From positions 66,256-130,255 of the forward strand of contig CAJUPI010000001.1 of assembly GCA_910588125.1 (NCBI GenBank): a stretch of 64,000 nt of DNA, read 5' to 3'. This document shows, in pieces, positions 16,974 to 26,387 of this stretch (positions are counted from its first letter, which is position 1; every line of letters starts with the position of its first letter). A model generated the notes under the pieces. The model did not search any database and had not been told where the DNA came from. It was given only the letters and a program-made list of their open reading frames with translations. A program made the translations under genes and the position numbers. Source of the stretch: an uncultured Lachnospiraceae bacterium (lineage in GTDB: Bacteria > Bacillota > Clostridia > Lachnospirales > Lachnospiraceae).

Positions 16974-17077
16974 CTTGTTCCCCTCTTTCTGAAAGGCTGT
17001 TTTAAGCCTTTCTCACCAGAATTCGGAGCGCGTGCTGTCCTTTGCGCTCCCTGGCCTGCTACCATTGTGGCAGGTTA
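16974..17077 (-). other. Intergenic region with three short hairpins between PBP2 and minC
   Basis: This 104-base gap contains GAAAGGC/GCCTTTC (16991-16997 with 17006-17012), GGAGCGC/GCGCTCC (17025-17031 with 17044-17050) and CCTG/CAGG near 17055-17074. None has a T-run. They may stabilise mRNA ends or partly uncouple PBP2 and Min expression. Confidence 0.4.
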
Positions 17078-19957
17078 TCAGTCGCCAATTGTGACGTTAG
17101 AGACGCCAATGGCTCCATGACTTAAAATATAGTCCAAATCTGTGTAATGATAATAAAAACGATAGACATTTTTGGCCAGCGAGGCCGCATTGGCAGAGGA
17201 ATATCCGTACGGAATATTCGTAGTTACACAGATGTCCGGGTTAGTATATGGGCCATAGGAAATAAAAAACGCATGATTTCCCCTGGTTTTTACTTCCTGG
17301 GCCGTACCGGTTTTACCGGCAATCTCAACCTCCAGATCCCGGAATATACGCCGGGAACTGCCTTCATAAATCACATTGTACATTCCCTGCTGCACAGCAT
17401 CCCAGGTAGAATCCTGAATATTAATGTGTCCTGTTACTTTGGGCGTAAAATCCTCCACCAGTTCTCCCTCTGAATTTGTCATCTTATCCAACAGGCTCAA
17501 GTCAAAGACAGTTCCCCGATTGGCCAATGCTGCTACATAGCGTGACAGTTGGATATTAGAATAGCGGTTTGTTCCTTGTCCCATAGCGGAACGTTCCGGA
17601 TCTTCCGTAGACATTTCCGGATCCAGCTCCGAAATCTCAATCCCGGAAGGGCGATCCAGCCCGAACATCGACGCATACTTTCGCAGAGTTTCCAGCCCAC
17701 GCTCTGTAGAGTAGACCCCGTTTTCATCTGTAGAAAGACGGTGCGCTACTTCTGCAAAATAATAGTTGCAAGAATTCTGGATTCCACCCACCAGATTCAG
17801 AGGACCATGTTTTCCCCAATAAATCCAGCATTTGATATCCGGAGTTACCGCATCATAGACACCAGTACAGTCAATCGTCTCTTCTAAAGTGACTGCCCCT
17901 TCCTCTACCCCGGCAATCGCTGTGATTGGTTTAAACGTGGAGCCGGGAGCTTTTCTTGCCTGAGTCGCATTATTGTACATAGGAAGAGAAAGATCCTCCT
18001 GAAGCTGGTTAAAGTAAGTGGCGTCTACAGTTCCGGATAACCGGTTATTATCGTAGCTGGGATATGTTACCAGTGCTTTTACCTCACCGGTGTTCACATC
18101 GGTGATTACCACACTGCCAGTACAGGGATCCAGCGCCAGCTGTGCAGGGGTAATATCGATATTGGATATCCGATCTAGCATAAAGGTATAGGCGTAATTG
18201 TCACCATTCGTATTCAACAGATGTACCTGCTGTTCGTCGTATGGCAGAACCTCCTGGGCATAAAGCGCCAAGCACAGCTGTCTTCCGGTGATGACTTCAT
18301 CATTGACCAGATAACGGCAAATCCGTTTGTCAAATTTGGTATCTTCACGGAGATCCTTAAGAATGGTATCTACCAGGACTTCATAGATGCTGTCAGCATT
18401 GGAATATTTATTTTCGATATCCAAATGTGTGGTATCCACCCAGTTATCAGCAATTCCTGCATAGATATAGTCTCTAAGGCTGATTTCGTCTTCTTTCCAG
18501 GCAAGATATGCTTCACTTTCAATGTCAATATTATCACGCTTGATAATTCCCACAGTTTCTCCCGAAAGATAATTGAAAATATATACCATATAGGCGACCA
18601 TGTCCCGAGGTAAATCTTTCATGACCGTGGCATGTTCGCTCATCAATTCCTGACGGATCTGATTCAGGATCCGCTCCTTGCTGCTAAGAAAACTGCTGTA
18701 GATCTCTTTTTCAATCGCCGACGCATCTTCTGCTACCATGGCATCCAGAGATAATACATTGTTGTTGATCAGCTGGTAATAGGCATCCTTGATCGGAATC
18801 TCGATCTTAGAAGCGTCCGTGGTGGCAGTAACCTCCACATCATAATTTTTCAGCTTATCAACCAGAATACCGGCAAGCTGCTGTTCGATCAAATGATAAA
18901 TCCCGATTTGCAGTTCCCGATCAATGGTCAGATAAATATCGTTGCCGGTAGTGGGCTTTGTTTCTGAAACCACCTCCATGATGCTTCCCACATTATTGAC
19001 AATCAAATTCCGGTAACCTTTCCCGCCCTGAAGCTGCGTCTCCATTTTATATTCAATGCCCGTACGTCCGACCACATCGTTGAGCTCGTATTCCGGATTT
19101 TCTTTCTGCAGTTCTTCCAGGTGATCTTCCTGCATTTTTCCGGTATAACCGATAATCGGAGCAAAATAAATGCTGTCATTATACATCCGCACGGTTGTTT
19201 CTTCAATATTGACTCCCTGTAGCAATTCCATATTTTCTAATATCTCTACCATCGTTGCTTCATCTACATGGGATGTGATGGGAACAGCCTCATACTTCTT
19301 GTAGGCAGTAAGCGACATGGTGTAACGGATATTAAAAATATCCAGGGCCTCTTCGTCTGACAGCAACAGAGGATTGCCGCGTTCGTCCTTCATCTCGTCT
19401 AAGTGATATCGTTCCCATCGCGACTGGAGAAGCTCACGGGGACCGACTGCGGTAGGATATTTCCCTTCCGGATCGTTAAGCTGATCTACTGAGCGAACGC
19501 CATAATAATCCCGCAGGAAACGGAGCCTGGCCGCTTCTGAACTGCTCGTGTAGATCCATCTTCCTCCCTCATCCAGGCCCACCTCCAGCTTTCCTTGAAT
19601 CGGATAGCCATGCTTTTTTAATATACGGACCAGACGCAGGAGCATGGCATTCATGGATGCTGAGTTGGGATACGCACCAATATCCTGAATACTTACCAGA
19701 TAGGCCGGTTCATTGTACGCCAGCAGATAACCATTGCAATCATAGATATTACCCCGAGTACCGGGAATCGACACTTCCCGCTGGGTCAGTTTTTCATAAT
19801 CGCTTAAGTATTTTTCGCCAGCTATAATCTGCAGATTAAAGAGTTTGACAATCAAAATAGCAAACATTGCGGTAAATATCATCCCCAATGCAAACAGTCG
19901 AGAACTGGCAAGCTTATGAAGCAGTTCCTGCAATATTTCCCGTAAATCTCTCAACAT
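17078..19957 (-). CDS. mrdA: Penicillin-binding protein 2 (class B transpeptidase), elongasome
   Basis: Crosslinks peptidoglycan together with RodA during side-wall growth. One N-terminal membrane helix (about 20-40), then the PBP dimerisation/pedestal domain, then the transpeptidase domain: SxxK in APGSTFKP (Ser near 672), SxN in NSCNYYF, and KTG in AGKTGTAQE (near 880). At 959 residues it is about 300 longer than typical PBP2; the excess is mainly a segment of about 230 residues (roughly 370-600, acidic and helical) placed between pedestal and transpeptidase domains. No soluble C-terminal domain follows. It starts 6 bases after mreD. Confidence 0.93.
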   Translation of the reverse strand: MLRDLREILQELLHKLASSRLFALGMIFTAMFAILIVKLFNLQIIAGEKYLSDYEKLTQREVSIPGTRGNIYDCNGYLLAYNEPAYLVSIQDIGAYPNSASMNAMLLRLVRILKKHGYPIQGKLEVGLDEGGRWIYTSSSEAARLRFLRDYYGVRSVDQLNDPEGKYPTAVGPRELLQSRWERYHLDEMKDERGNPLLLSDEEALDIFNIRYTMSLTAYKKYEAVPITSHVDEATMVEILENMELLQGVNIEETTVRMYNDSIYFAPIIGYTGKMQEDHLEELQKENPEYELNDVVGRTGIEYKMETQLQGGKGYRNLIVNNVGSIMEVVSETKPTTGNDIYLTIDRELQIGIYHLIEQQLAGILVDKLKNYDVEVTATTDASKIEIPIKDAYYQLINNNVLSLDAMVAEDASAIEKEIYSSFLSSKERILNQIRQELMSEHATVMKDLPRDMVAYMVYIFNYLSGETVGIIKRDNIDIESEAYLAWKEDEISLRDYIYAGIADNWVDTTHLDIENKYSNADSIYEVLVDTILKDLREDTKFDKRICRYLVNDEVITGRQLCLALYAQEVLPYDEQQVHLLNTNGDNYAYTFMLDRISNIDITPAQLALDPCTGSVVITDVNTGEVKALVTYPSYDNNRLSGTVDATYFNQLQEDLSLPMYNNATQARKAPGSTFKPITAIAGVEEGAVTLEETIDCTGVYDAVTPDIKCWIYWGKHGPLNLVGGIQNSCNYYFAEVAHRLSTDENGVYSTERGLETLRKYASMFGLDRPSGIEISELDPEMSTEDPERSAMGQGTNRYSNIQLSRYVAALANRGTVFDLSLLDKMTNSEGELVEDFTPKVTGHINIQDSTWDAVQQGMYNVIYEGSSRRIFRDLEVEIAGKTGTAQEVKTRGNHAFFISYGPYTNPDICVTTNIPYGYSSANAASLAKNVYRFYYHYTDLDYILSHGAIGVSNVTIGD

Positions 19958-19963
19958 TCTTTT

Positions 19964-20470
19964 CTAATCTCTCCTTTTTTCCAGCTCCTCTAATCTCCGA
20001 TTGGTAAACAGGAAGCTTCGATAAAGCAGCAGAGTCGCCACAACGGTAAAGATTGTTTCCGGAAGAATAATCTCCCTCAAATAATAGATAATATCCAGCC
20101 GGTTCCGGATCAAAAAGCTGAATATATAAACGTAACCATTATAGGCCAGTTCATTGACAAGGCTTAAGATCAGCGGCAGGGTAATATAATCCTCATAATA
20201 ATATTTGGTGCAGATGCCGTTGAAATAACCAATATTAATATACAATAATGTGTAAAATCCAAAAGGACCGCTATAAAACAAATCGAGAAGAATTCCGGCT
20301 AAAAGCCCATACCACAGCCCTGCACCTCTTCCGTAAATGAATCCAAAGGAAAATGTCAGAATCAGTAATAAATTTGGAGTAGCGGCAAAAAACGGCAGCA
20401 AGGGAAAGATCCCATTCTGAATGGCAAAGGCTAACAACATCAGTAAGATATTTAAAAGGATCCGCTTCAT
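19964..20470 (-). CDS. mreD: Rod-shape protein MreD
   Basis: Small integral membrane protein of the elongasome, 168 residues with about five hydrophobic helices and the family motifs LLILTFSFGFIYGRGAGLWYG and GILLDLFYSGPFGFYTL. It overlaps the mreC stop by 4 bases (ATGA) and precedes PBP2, an order conserved in most rods. Confidence 0.92.
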   Translation of the reverse strand: MKRILLNILLMLLAFAIQNGIFPLLPFFAATPNLLLILTFSFGFIYGRGAGLWYGLLAGILLDLFYSGPFGFYTLLYINIGYFNGICTKYYYEDYITLPLILSLVNELAYNGYVYIFSFLIRNRLDIIYYLREIILPETIFTVVATLLLYRSFLFTNRRLEELEKRRD

Positions 20471-21336
20471 TCCTGCTCTCCTTGTCCTGCCGTCAACTCG
20501 CTATGGAGTTGATCTTCTTTCAGCTCCAAAATCACCAATACCTCCTGAAGATTATTGAATTGGGCAACCGGAACCAGATATCCTGATTTGGTCAGACGCG
20601 TCTCGTCAGTTACAATATCGGTAGCATATCCGATCAGGATTCCCGGCAGGTATTTGGAGCTGACATTGGAGGTGACAATCCGGTCGCCGTCCTTGACATC
20701 CCCATCCTTGGTAATCTTACTGATTCTCAGCCGGCCCTCGGAAAACAGAGTCAGATCTCCTTCCACAAAACAGGTGTCACCCGACTGCTGGGCCATACCG
20801 CTGACCCGGCTTACATCATCAATGATAGAACGGACTGTGGCATAGTTGGCGCCCACGTCCGTCACAATTCCTACCAGACCGCCACCGGCCAGCACATTGG
20901 CATCCACCCGCACTCCGTCAGCAGACCCTTTATTGATACGGAACACCTGAAACCAGGCGCCGGAATCCTTGGCAATCACCCGGGCGCCGATTTTTTCATA
21001 TTGCTGATAATCCTGATCCAGATCATATAATTCACGCAATCGGTTCAGCTCAAATTGTTCTGCCTGTAATCGGGTATTTTCTTCTACCAATTCGTCGATC
21101 TGCTGCCGCAAGCGGGCGTTTTCTTCCACCGCCCCCTTAAACTGACTGTAATCAGTGATCTCATTATAAATCAGCGTGCCGGCCCGGTTCACTCCCGACT
21201 GGATTGGGATCAGAAAATATCCGACCCCGGTACGTAAAGGATCCAGAAAACTGTCCCGAAAGGAAGTGATTATAATCAGCAGAATGCAAAAGATTGACAT
21301 CCCGATCAAAATATATTTGCTGCGTTTCGATTCCAT
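20467..21336 (-). CDS. mreC: Rod-shape-determining protein MreC
   Basis: Extracytoplasmic scaffold that activates PBP2-RodA. 289 residues: membrane helix at about 8-26, a coiled coil at about 65-110 (ENARLRQQIDELVEENTRL), and two beta domains with GARVIAKDSGAWFQVFRINKGSADGV and GGLVGIVTDVG. It begins immediately after the radC stop. No mreB lies upstream, although radC-mreB-mreC is the usual order. Confidence 0.95.
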   Translation of the reverse strand: MESKRSKYILIGMSIFCILLIIITSFRDSFLDPLRTGVGYFLIPIQSGVNRAGTLIYNEITDYSQFKGAVEENARLRQQIDELVEENTRLQAEQFELNRLRELYDLDQDYQQYEKIGARVIAKDSGAWFQVFRINKGSADGVRVDANVLAGGGLVGIVTDVGANYATVRSIIDDVSRVSGMAQQSGDTCFVEGDLTLFSEGRLRISKITKDGDVKDGDRIVTSNVSSKYLPGILIGYATDIVTDETRLTKSGYLVPVAQFNNLQEVLVILELKEDQLHSELTAGQGEQE

Positions 21337-22023
21337 CTATAATAATCCTCGTTCCTTCATACTTACATAAGTGTGTTCTCCAATAACAACATGATCCTGG
21401 AGATGAATTCCTATCAATCGGCCAGCCTCAAAAACGCGCTTGGTCAGGGCAATGTCTTCCATACTCGGTTCCGGATCCCCGCTGGGATGATTGTGAACCA
21501 GAATCAGGCTGACAGCCTGATAGCGGAGCGCTTCAATAAAGATCTCCCGCGGGGAAGCAAGGGAGGCATTCACTGTGCCTTTGGATATCAGGATGTCACG
21601 AATCAATCCCTGCCTGGTATTAAAAAGCATGACATAAAACTGTTCCTGCTTCATATGGCGCATATCTTCCTGAAAATATTTTGCCACGGCATCTGGAGCC
21701 TGGAAAATCTGCATCTGCTCCCTCGCCTTTCTTTTCCAGATTCTCCGGGACAGCTCACCCACACAGAGCAATTGAATGCCCTTTACCTTTCCGATCCCTT
21801 TTACGGACATAAATTCCGGAAGAGAAAGATGCAAAAGCCCTAAAATACCATCGTTAGGGTAATTTAAGGCCAAAATACTGGACGCCAGCTCCAGAGAATT
21901 CAGCTCTTTTGAACCAGTGCGCAGAAGGACGGACAAAAGCTCCGTATCACTCAGCCGCTCTGGCCCCTCTCGCAGGCAGCGTTCATAAGGTCTGTCATCA
22001 TTAGGAATATCTTTGATTTTCAT
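21337..22023 (-). CDS. radC: RadC family (JAB-domain) protein
   Basis: 228-residue DUF2466 protein with an N-terminal helix-hairpin-helix region (SVKGIGKVKGIQLLCVGELSRR) and a C-terminal JAB/MPN metal-binding motif HNHPSGDPEPSMED (His, His and Asp ligands) near residue 177. A DNA-repair role was proposed historically but is not established. It heads the mreC-mreD-PBP2 operon, a standard position in Firmicutes. A weak promoter is visible at 22117-22145. Confidence 0.93.
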   Translation of the reverse strand: MKIKDIPNDDRPYERCLREGPERLSDTELLSVLLRTGSKELNSLELASSILALNYPNDGILGLLHLSLPEFMSVKGIGKVKGIQLLCVGELSRRIWKRKAREQMQIFQAPDAVAKYFQEDMRHMKQEQFYVMLFNTRQGLIRDILISKGTVNASLASPREIFIEALRYQAVSLILVHNHPSGDPEPSMEDIALTKRVFEAGRLIGIHLQDHVVIGEHTYVSMKERGLL

Positions 22024-22116
22024 AATTCTTCCCTTTCTTTGCTGCGTGACTCTCCAGGTACGTAGTCAGAAAAGGCCGAATGAATCTCTCTATAATATTA
22101 AGAGATACTTTTACTC

Positions 22117-22145
22117 ATCTTACCATAAAATCAGATTTGTGTATA
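22117..22145 (-). promoter_or_regulatory. Possible promoter of the radC-mre-min operon
   Basis: Minus strand TATACA (22145-22140), 17-base spacer, TAAGAT (22122-22117). Each hexamer is 4-5 of 6 to consensus; it is the best candidate in the 148-base gap before radC. Confidence 0.4.
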
Positions 22146-22171
22146 TAAAAATCGTAGAGTTTAGAAAGTCT

Positions 22172-23473
22172 TTAGTTTTCCTTTATTTTGACGAGTCCTG
22201 CGTCCACCAGCTTTTGCAGAGACATCAAGACGCCAAGCTTTGCATGATACCAGGTAAGGCCGCCCTGAAAATATACGGCGTAGGGTTCTTTGATCGGAGC
22301 ATCTGCACTTAGCTCGATGGAAGAGCCTTGTACGAATGCCCCGGCCGCCATAATTACCGGTGCATCATAGCCAGGCATATCCCAGGGCTCCGGAACGACA
22401 AAGCTGTCCACTGGTGCAGCAGCCTGGATCCCCTGGCAAAAGGCAATCACTCCTTCAGAAGTTCCAAAAGTGACAGATTGAATAATATCATGCCGGGATT
22501 CTTTTCCGTTTGGCACTACCAGAAAGCCAAGCCTCTCATAGAGATTGGCAGCCAGAATCGCCCCCTTTATCGCTCCGGCCACCACAACCGGCGCCATAAA
22601 CAGCCCCTGAAAGAAAGGCTGGTTCAGTCCAAGGCTGGCGCCAACCTCCTTTCCTAATCCTGGCGCACTTAAGCGGTAAGAAGCCCGATCAATGCAGTCC
22701 TGACGGCCCACGATATAACCGCCGATAGGAGCCAGGCCGCCACCCGGGTTTTTGATCAATGAGCCTACAATCATATCAGCTCCCACATCCGTTGGCTCTA
22801 TGCGTTCGACAAATTCCCCATAGCAATTATCTACCATACAGATAACATCTGATTTTAGGCTTTTTATGAATGAAATCAACTCGCCGATCTGTGTCACAGA
22901 CAAAGTAGGACGTGTGGCATATCCCTTGGAACGCTGAATTGTCACCAGCTTTGTCTTATCGTTAACGGATTGGCGGATGCCTTCAAAATCAAAGGAACCA
23001 TCTGGCAGCAAATCCACCTGCCGGTATGCGATTCCATATTCTTTCAACGAACCGGCAGAATCACGGATTCCAATTACCTCCTCCAGCGTATCATAAGGCT
23101 TTCCTACCGGAGAAAGCAATTCATCACCGGGACGCAGATTGCCGGCCAATGCCACATGAAGTGCATGAGTGCCGCTGATAAGCTGAGGGCGCACCAGGCT
23201 GCTTTCTCCATGGAACACCAGGGCATATACTTTTTCCAGGACATCTCGTCCCAGATCATTATATCCGTAGCCGGTAGTGGCAGCAAAATGAATATCGCTC
23301 ACCCGTGCTTTCTGCATTGCCTGAATCACTTTCAATTGATTATATTCCGCATTCTCATCAATGGCGGCAAAACGTTCTTTTAATTCCTGTTCAATGGAAA
23401 AAGCATAATCCAGCACCTGCCGGCTGATTCCGCATTCTCGATACATCTGCCCGATTCCTGTTTCAATTCCCAT
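22172..23473 (-). CDS. Methionine gamma-lyase family / aluminium-resistance-like PLP protein (YnbB type)
   Basis: PLP-dependent fold-type I protein of 433 residues. The cofactor region is recognisable: GYGYNDLGRDVLEKVYA near the N-terminus, SGTHALHVAL, CMVDNCYGEFVE with the PLP Asp, and the Schiff-base lysine in GSLIKNPGGGLAPIGGY. Members are annotated as methionine gamma-lyase-like or aluminium-resistance proteins, with weak functional evidence. It starts just one base after the miaA stop, so it is in the mutS-mutL-miaA transcript, the same linkage as hfq/ynbB after miaA in Bacillus. No hfq is seen here. Confidence 0.87.
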   Translation of the reverse strand: MGIETGIGQMYRECGISRQVLDYAFSIEQELKERFAAIDENAEYNQLKVIQAMQKARVSDIHFAATTGYGYNDLGRDVLEKVYALVFHGESSLVRPQLISGTHALHVALAGNLRPGDELLSPVGKPYDTLEEVIGIRDSAGSLKEYGIAYRQVDLLPDGSFDFEGIRQSVNDKTKLVTIQRSKGYATRPTLSVTQIGELISFIKSLKSDVICMVDNCYGEFVERIEPTDVGADMIVGSLIKNPGGGLAPIGGYIVGRQDCIDRASYRLSAPGLGKEVGASLGLNQPFFQGLFMAPVVVAGAIKGAILAANLYERLGFLVVPNGKESRHDIIQSVTFGTSEGVIAFCQGIQAAAPVDSFVVPEPWDMPGYDAPVIMAAGAFVQGSSIELSADAPIKEPYAVYFQGGLTWYHAKLGVLMSLQKLVDAGLVKIKEN

Positions 23474-23474
23474 T

Positions 23475-24428
23475 TCATCCTTCTCCCTTCTGTTCTTCGC
23501 GTGCGAATTCTCTCAGAATGTATGCTAAAACCTGTTGTTGATCCTGGTTAAATTGTTCCAGCTCAAGCCAACGGACATCCCGCTCCCGGCGAAACCAGGT
23601 CAGCTGCCGTTTGGCAAAATGACGCGTATCTCGTTTTAATACTCTCACAGCCTCCTCCCATGTGCAACGGTGTTCTAAATAATCCAGAATTTCCTTATAA
23701 CCCAATCCCTGCATAGACACCATGCCACGGTGACAGCCCATATTTTTCAGCCGTTCTACTTCTGTTACCAATCCGGAGGCAATCATTTCGTCTACTCGTT
23801 GATCAATTCGTCTGTAGAGCAGTTCCCGGTTACAATTCAGTACAAAATAGTAAAAGTGATAAGGCGAGGTTTTTTCTCGTTCCTGACGGTTGTGCTCTGA
23901 AATCGGCTGTCCGGTCAGCCGATAATATTCAATGGCACGAATCACTCGTTTTCGATTGTTCACATGAATCTGCTGTGCTGCTTCCGGATCCATCTGGTAA
24001 AGAATTTGATGTAGATATTCATTGCCATATTCTTCACCCAGCTGTTCCAATTCGCGGCGAATCGTGCCGTTGCTGTCGTTTTCTTTAAAATCGATGGCAT
24101 ATAAAAGTGCCTGAATATAAAATCCGGTACCTCCTGTTACAATAGGAATATGACCGCGCTCATAAATGCCGGCCAATGCTTGTCGGGCCATGGCCTGAAA
24201 TATCGTAACATTAAATTCCTCATGCGGATCCAGCACATCTATCAGGTGGTGGGGAACCCCCTCCATCTCCTGCTTGGTTATTTTGGCTGAACCGATATCC
24301 ATGTAGCGGTATACCTGCATGGAATCTGCACTGATAATCTCTCCGTTTAAAGCCTGGGCCAAGCGGATAGAAAGGGATGTTTTCCCCACTGCCGTGGGAC
24401 CAGTCAAAATAATTAATGGCGGTTTCAT
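23475..24428 (-). CDS. miaA: tRNA dimethylallyltransferase
   Basis: Transfers a dimethylallyl group to A37 of tRNAs reading UNN codons, the substrate later methylthiolated by MiaB (encoded upstream in the same cluster). 317 residues. P-loop GPTAVGKTS at residues 10-18, then SADSMQVYRYMDIGSAKI and GGTGFYIQALLY (substrate channel), and RDTRHFAKRQLTWFRRE near the C-terminus. The ATG has AAAGGGGGAGG upstream. It lies 66 bases after mutL. Confidence 0.97.
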   Translation of the reverse strand: MKPPLIILTGPTAVGKTSLSIRLAQALNGEIISADSMQVYRYMDIGSAKITKQEMEGVPHHLIDVLDPHEEFNVTIFQAMARQALAGIYERGHIPIVTGGTGFYIQALLYAIDFKENDSNGTIRRELEQLGEEYGNEYLHQILYQMDPEAAQQIHVNNRKRVIRAIEYYRLTGQPISEHNRQEREKTSPYHFYYFVLNCNRELLYRRIDQRVDEMIASGLVTEVERLKNMGCHRGMVSMQGLGYKEILDYLEHRCTWEEAVRVLKRDTRHFAKRQLTWFRRERDVRWLELEQFNQDQQQVLAYILREFAREEQKGEG

Positions 24429-24494
24429 AGCACACCTCCCCCTTTCTGTCAGCGAAATTATGCATCTGCTGCTTTTTCTGCAAACAACCCGATT

Positions 24495-26336
24495 TTATAG
24501 GATGCGCTTGAATTTTTTCTCCAATTCATATTTGCTCATCGAAATTATGGTTGGACGCCCATGGGGACAAGCATAAGGGTTTTCCAGAAGAAGAAGCTGA
24601 TCCACCAATTGCCTGGCTTCTGCCGCTGTCATGGAATGATTTCCCTTAACTGCCGCCTTACAGGATATCATAGCCACCCGCTCACGTATCAGGTCGGAAC
24701 CACCGGCGGCCAAATCTTCTGAGAGCGTATCCAAAAGCTCTGTCAGCAATTCTTTTTGGGCAATGGAAAACAAGTTATCCGGCACCGTACGAACGGCATA
24801 TTCCCGCCCGCCAAACGGTTCTATTTCAAAGCCCAGCTCTTGAAATACCTGGCGATATTGCCGGATAAGAGCCTCCTCCTTGCTGCTTAAAGTCAGAATA
24901 ATTGGTGGATCTACTATCTGGCTGGTCTGTTGACGTTCCTTTAATGAGGCCATTGTTTTTTCATAAAGGACTTTTTCATGGGCGGCATGTTGATCAATAA
25001 TATAAAGCTGATCGTTAAATTCTACTAGCCAATAAGTGTCAAAAAGCTGGCCGATCAGCTGATGGCGATTGCGGGATGCTGGAGCTAGCAGCGGTTCTTC
25101 AAACAAATCAAGCTGTTTTTGTTTTATCTGTTGCGTGGGTGCTTTATTTTGAGGAGAGGCGCTATAGCCGGCAGATGTCTCTGCCACAGCTTCGGGCTGG
25201 GAAGGAATGGCATTTTCTGGGAAAAGCTGTGCCATCCGTCTCTGTTCAAAGGGTTCCGGCAGAGAAGGCTTTTTTTCCGTTTTCTCGGGCAAGGTAGCAT
25301 CTCTAATCTCCCGCTGTTTTTCTCCTAGCTCTACCTCCGGAATCAATTCTTTGTGCATTAGGACTCCGGCGATAGCATCCCGCAGAATTTGAAAAACCAG
25401 CTCTCCGTTTTGAAAACGCAGTTCCATTTTTGTGGGATGGACGTTTACATCCAAAAGCTCGGGCTCAATCTGAAGCTGTAACATGGTAAAAGGATACTTA
25501 TGTTGCATCATAAAGGGCTTATAGGCTTCTTCAATTGCATGGGAAAGAATACTGCTTTTAATATAGCGTCCATTAATAAAATAATTTTCAAAATTGCGGT
25601 TGTTTCGGGCAATCACCGGTTTACCGATATAACCAGTGATGGAAACTGCCTCCTGACAAGCCTTTACCGCCAGCAAATTTGCCGTTATTTCCCGCCCGTA
25701 AATAGTATAAATAATATCCTTCAAATTATGATTGCCAGAAGTATAAAGCTTGTTCTGGTTATTTTGAATAAAACGGATCGAAACCTCCGGATGAGACAGC
25801 GCAAGTTTTTCTACCAGCTCTCCTACATGTGAGCCCTCTGTCACCGGGGTTTTTAAAAATTTTCTTCTCACCGGAGTGTTATAAAACAAGTTTCGGACAA
25901 TCAAGGTAGTTCCTTCTGGCGCACCGATTTCTTCTCTGCTTTTTTCCTGGCCACCTTCCATTTGATAACGGATTCCGGTCAGCCTTTCTGGTATCCGGGT
26001 AATCAGTTCTACCTGGGATACCGCTGCAATACTGGACAACGCCTCCCCTCGAAATCCCAGGGAGGATACTAAAAAAAGATCCTCGGCAGACCGGATTTTG
26101 CTGGTAGAATGACGCAGAAAGGCCAGTGGAATCTCTTCGGGAGCAATCCCTCCTCCATTATCTGTCACACGGATAAACGAGATCCCTCCCTCGCGGATCT
26201 CGACGGTAATAGCAGTGGCCCCGGCATCAATTGCATTCTCCAAAAGTTCTTTTACTACGGAGGAAGGCCGTTCAATGACCTCACCGGCGGCAATTTTATT
26301 AATGGTGTTCTGATCTAATACCTGGATCTTTGACAT
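24495..26336 (-). CDS. mutL: DNA mismatch repair protein MutL (with endonuclease motif)
   Basis: 613 residues from ATG 26336. The GHKL ATPase domain shows ELLENAIDAGAT, TDNGGGI and LGFRGEALSSIAAVSQ. A Pro/Gln/Glu linker (about 330-425) leads to the C-terminal dimerisation domain. The endonuclease metal motif DQHAAHEKVLYE and the CPHGRP motif near the C-terminus are both present, so this is a nicking MutL as in Bacillus, working without MutH. The start codon has AAAGGAAGCAGG upstream. It is 44 bases after mutS, separated by a hairpin. Confidence 0.96.
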   Translation of the reverse strand: MSKIQVLDQNTINKIAAGEVIERPSSVVKELLENAIDAGATAITVEIREGGISFIRVTDNGGGIAPEEIPLAFLRHSTSKIRSAEDLFLVSSLGFRGEALSSIAAVSQVELITRIPERLTGIRYQMEGGQEKSREEIGAPEGTTLIVRNLFYNTPVRRKFLKTPVTEGSHVGELVEKLALSHPEVSIRFIQNNQNKLYTSGNHNLKDIIYTIYGREITANLLAVKACQEAVSITGYIGKPVIARNNRNFENYFINGRYIKSSILSHAIEEAYKPFMMQHKYPFTMLQLQIEPELLDVNVHPTKMELRFQNGELVFQILRDAIAGVLMHKELIPEVELGEKQREIRDATLPEKTEKKPSLPEPFEQRRMAQLFPENAIPSQPEAVAETSAGYSASPQNKAPTQQIKQKQLDLFEEPLLAPASRNRHQLIGQLFDTYWLVEFNDQLYIIDQHAAHEKVLYEKTMASLKERQQTSQIVDPPIILTLSSKEEALIRQYRQVFQELGFEIEPFGGREYAVRTVPDNLFSIAQKELLTELLDTLSEDLAAGGSDLIRERVAMISCKAAVKGNHSMTAAEARQLVDQLLLLENPYACPHGRPTIISMSKYELEKKFKRIL

Positions 26337-26358
26337 ACCTGCTTCCTTTCGCACTCAT

Positions 26359-26387
26359 AAGTTGACATAATAATATTATGTCAACTT
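26359..26387. repeat. Perfect 14-bp inverted repeat at the mutS stop codon
   Basis: AAGTTGACATAATA (26359-26372), one base, and its perfect complement (26374-26387) form a tight hairpin that contains the mutS stop codon. On the plus strand it is followed by TTTTTT, as a terminator would be, but no plus-strand gene is near. On the minus strand no T-run follows. Confidence 0.6.
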
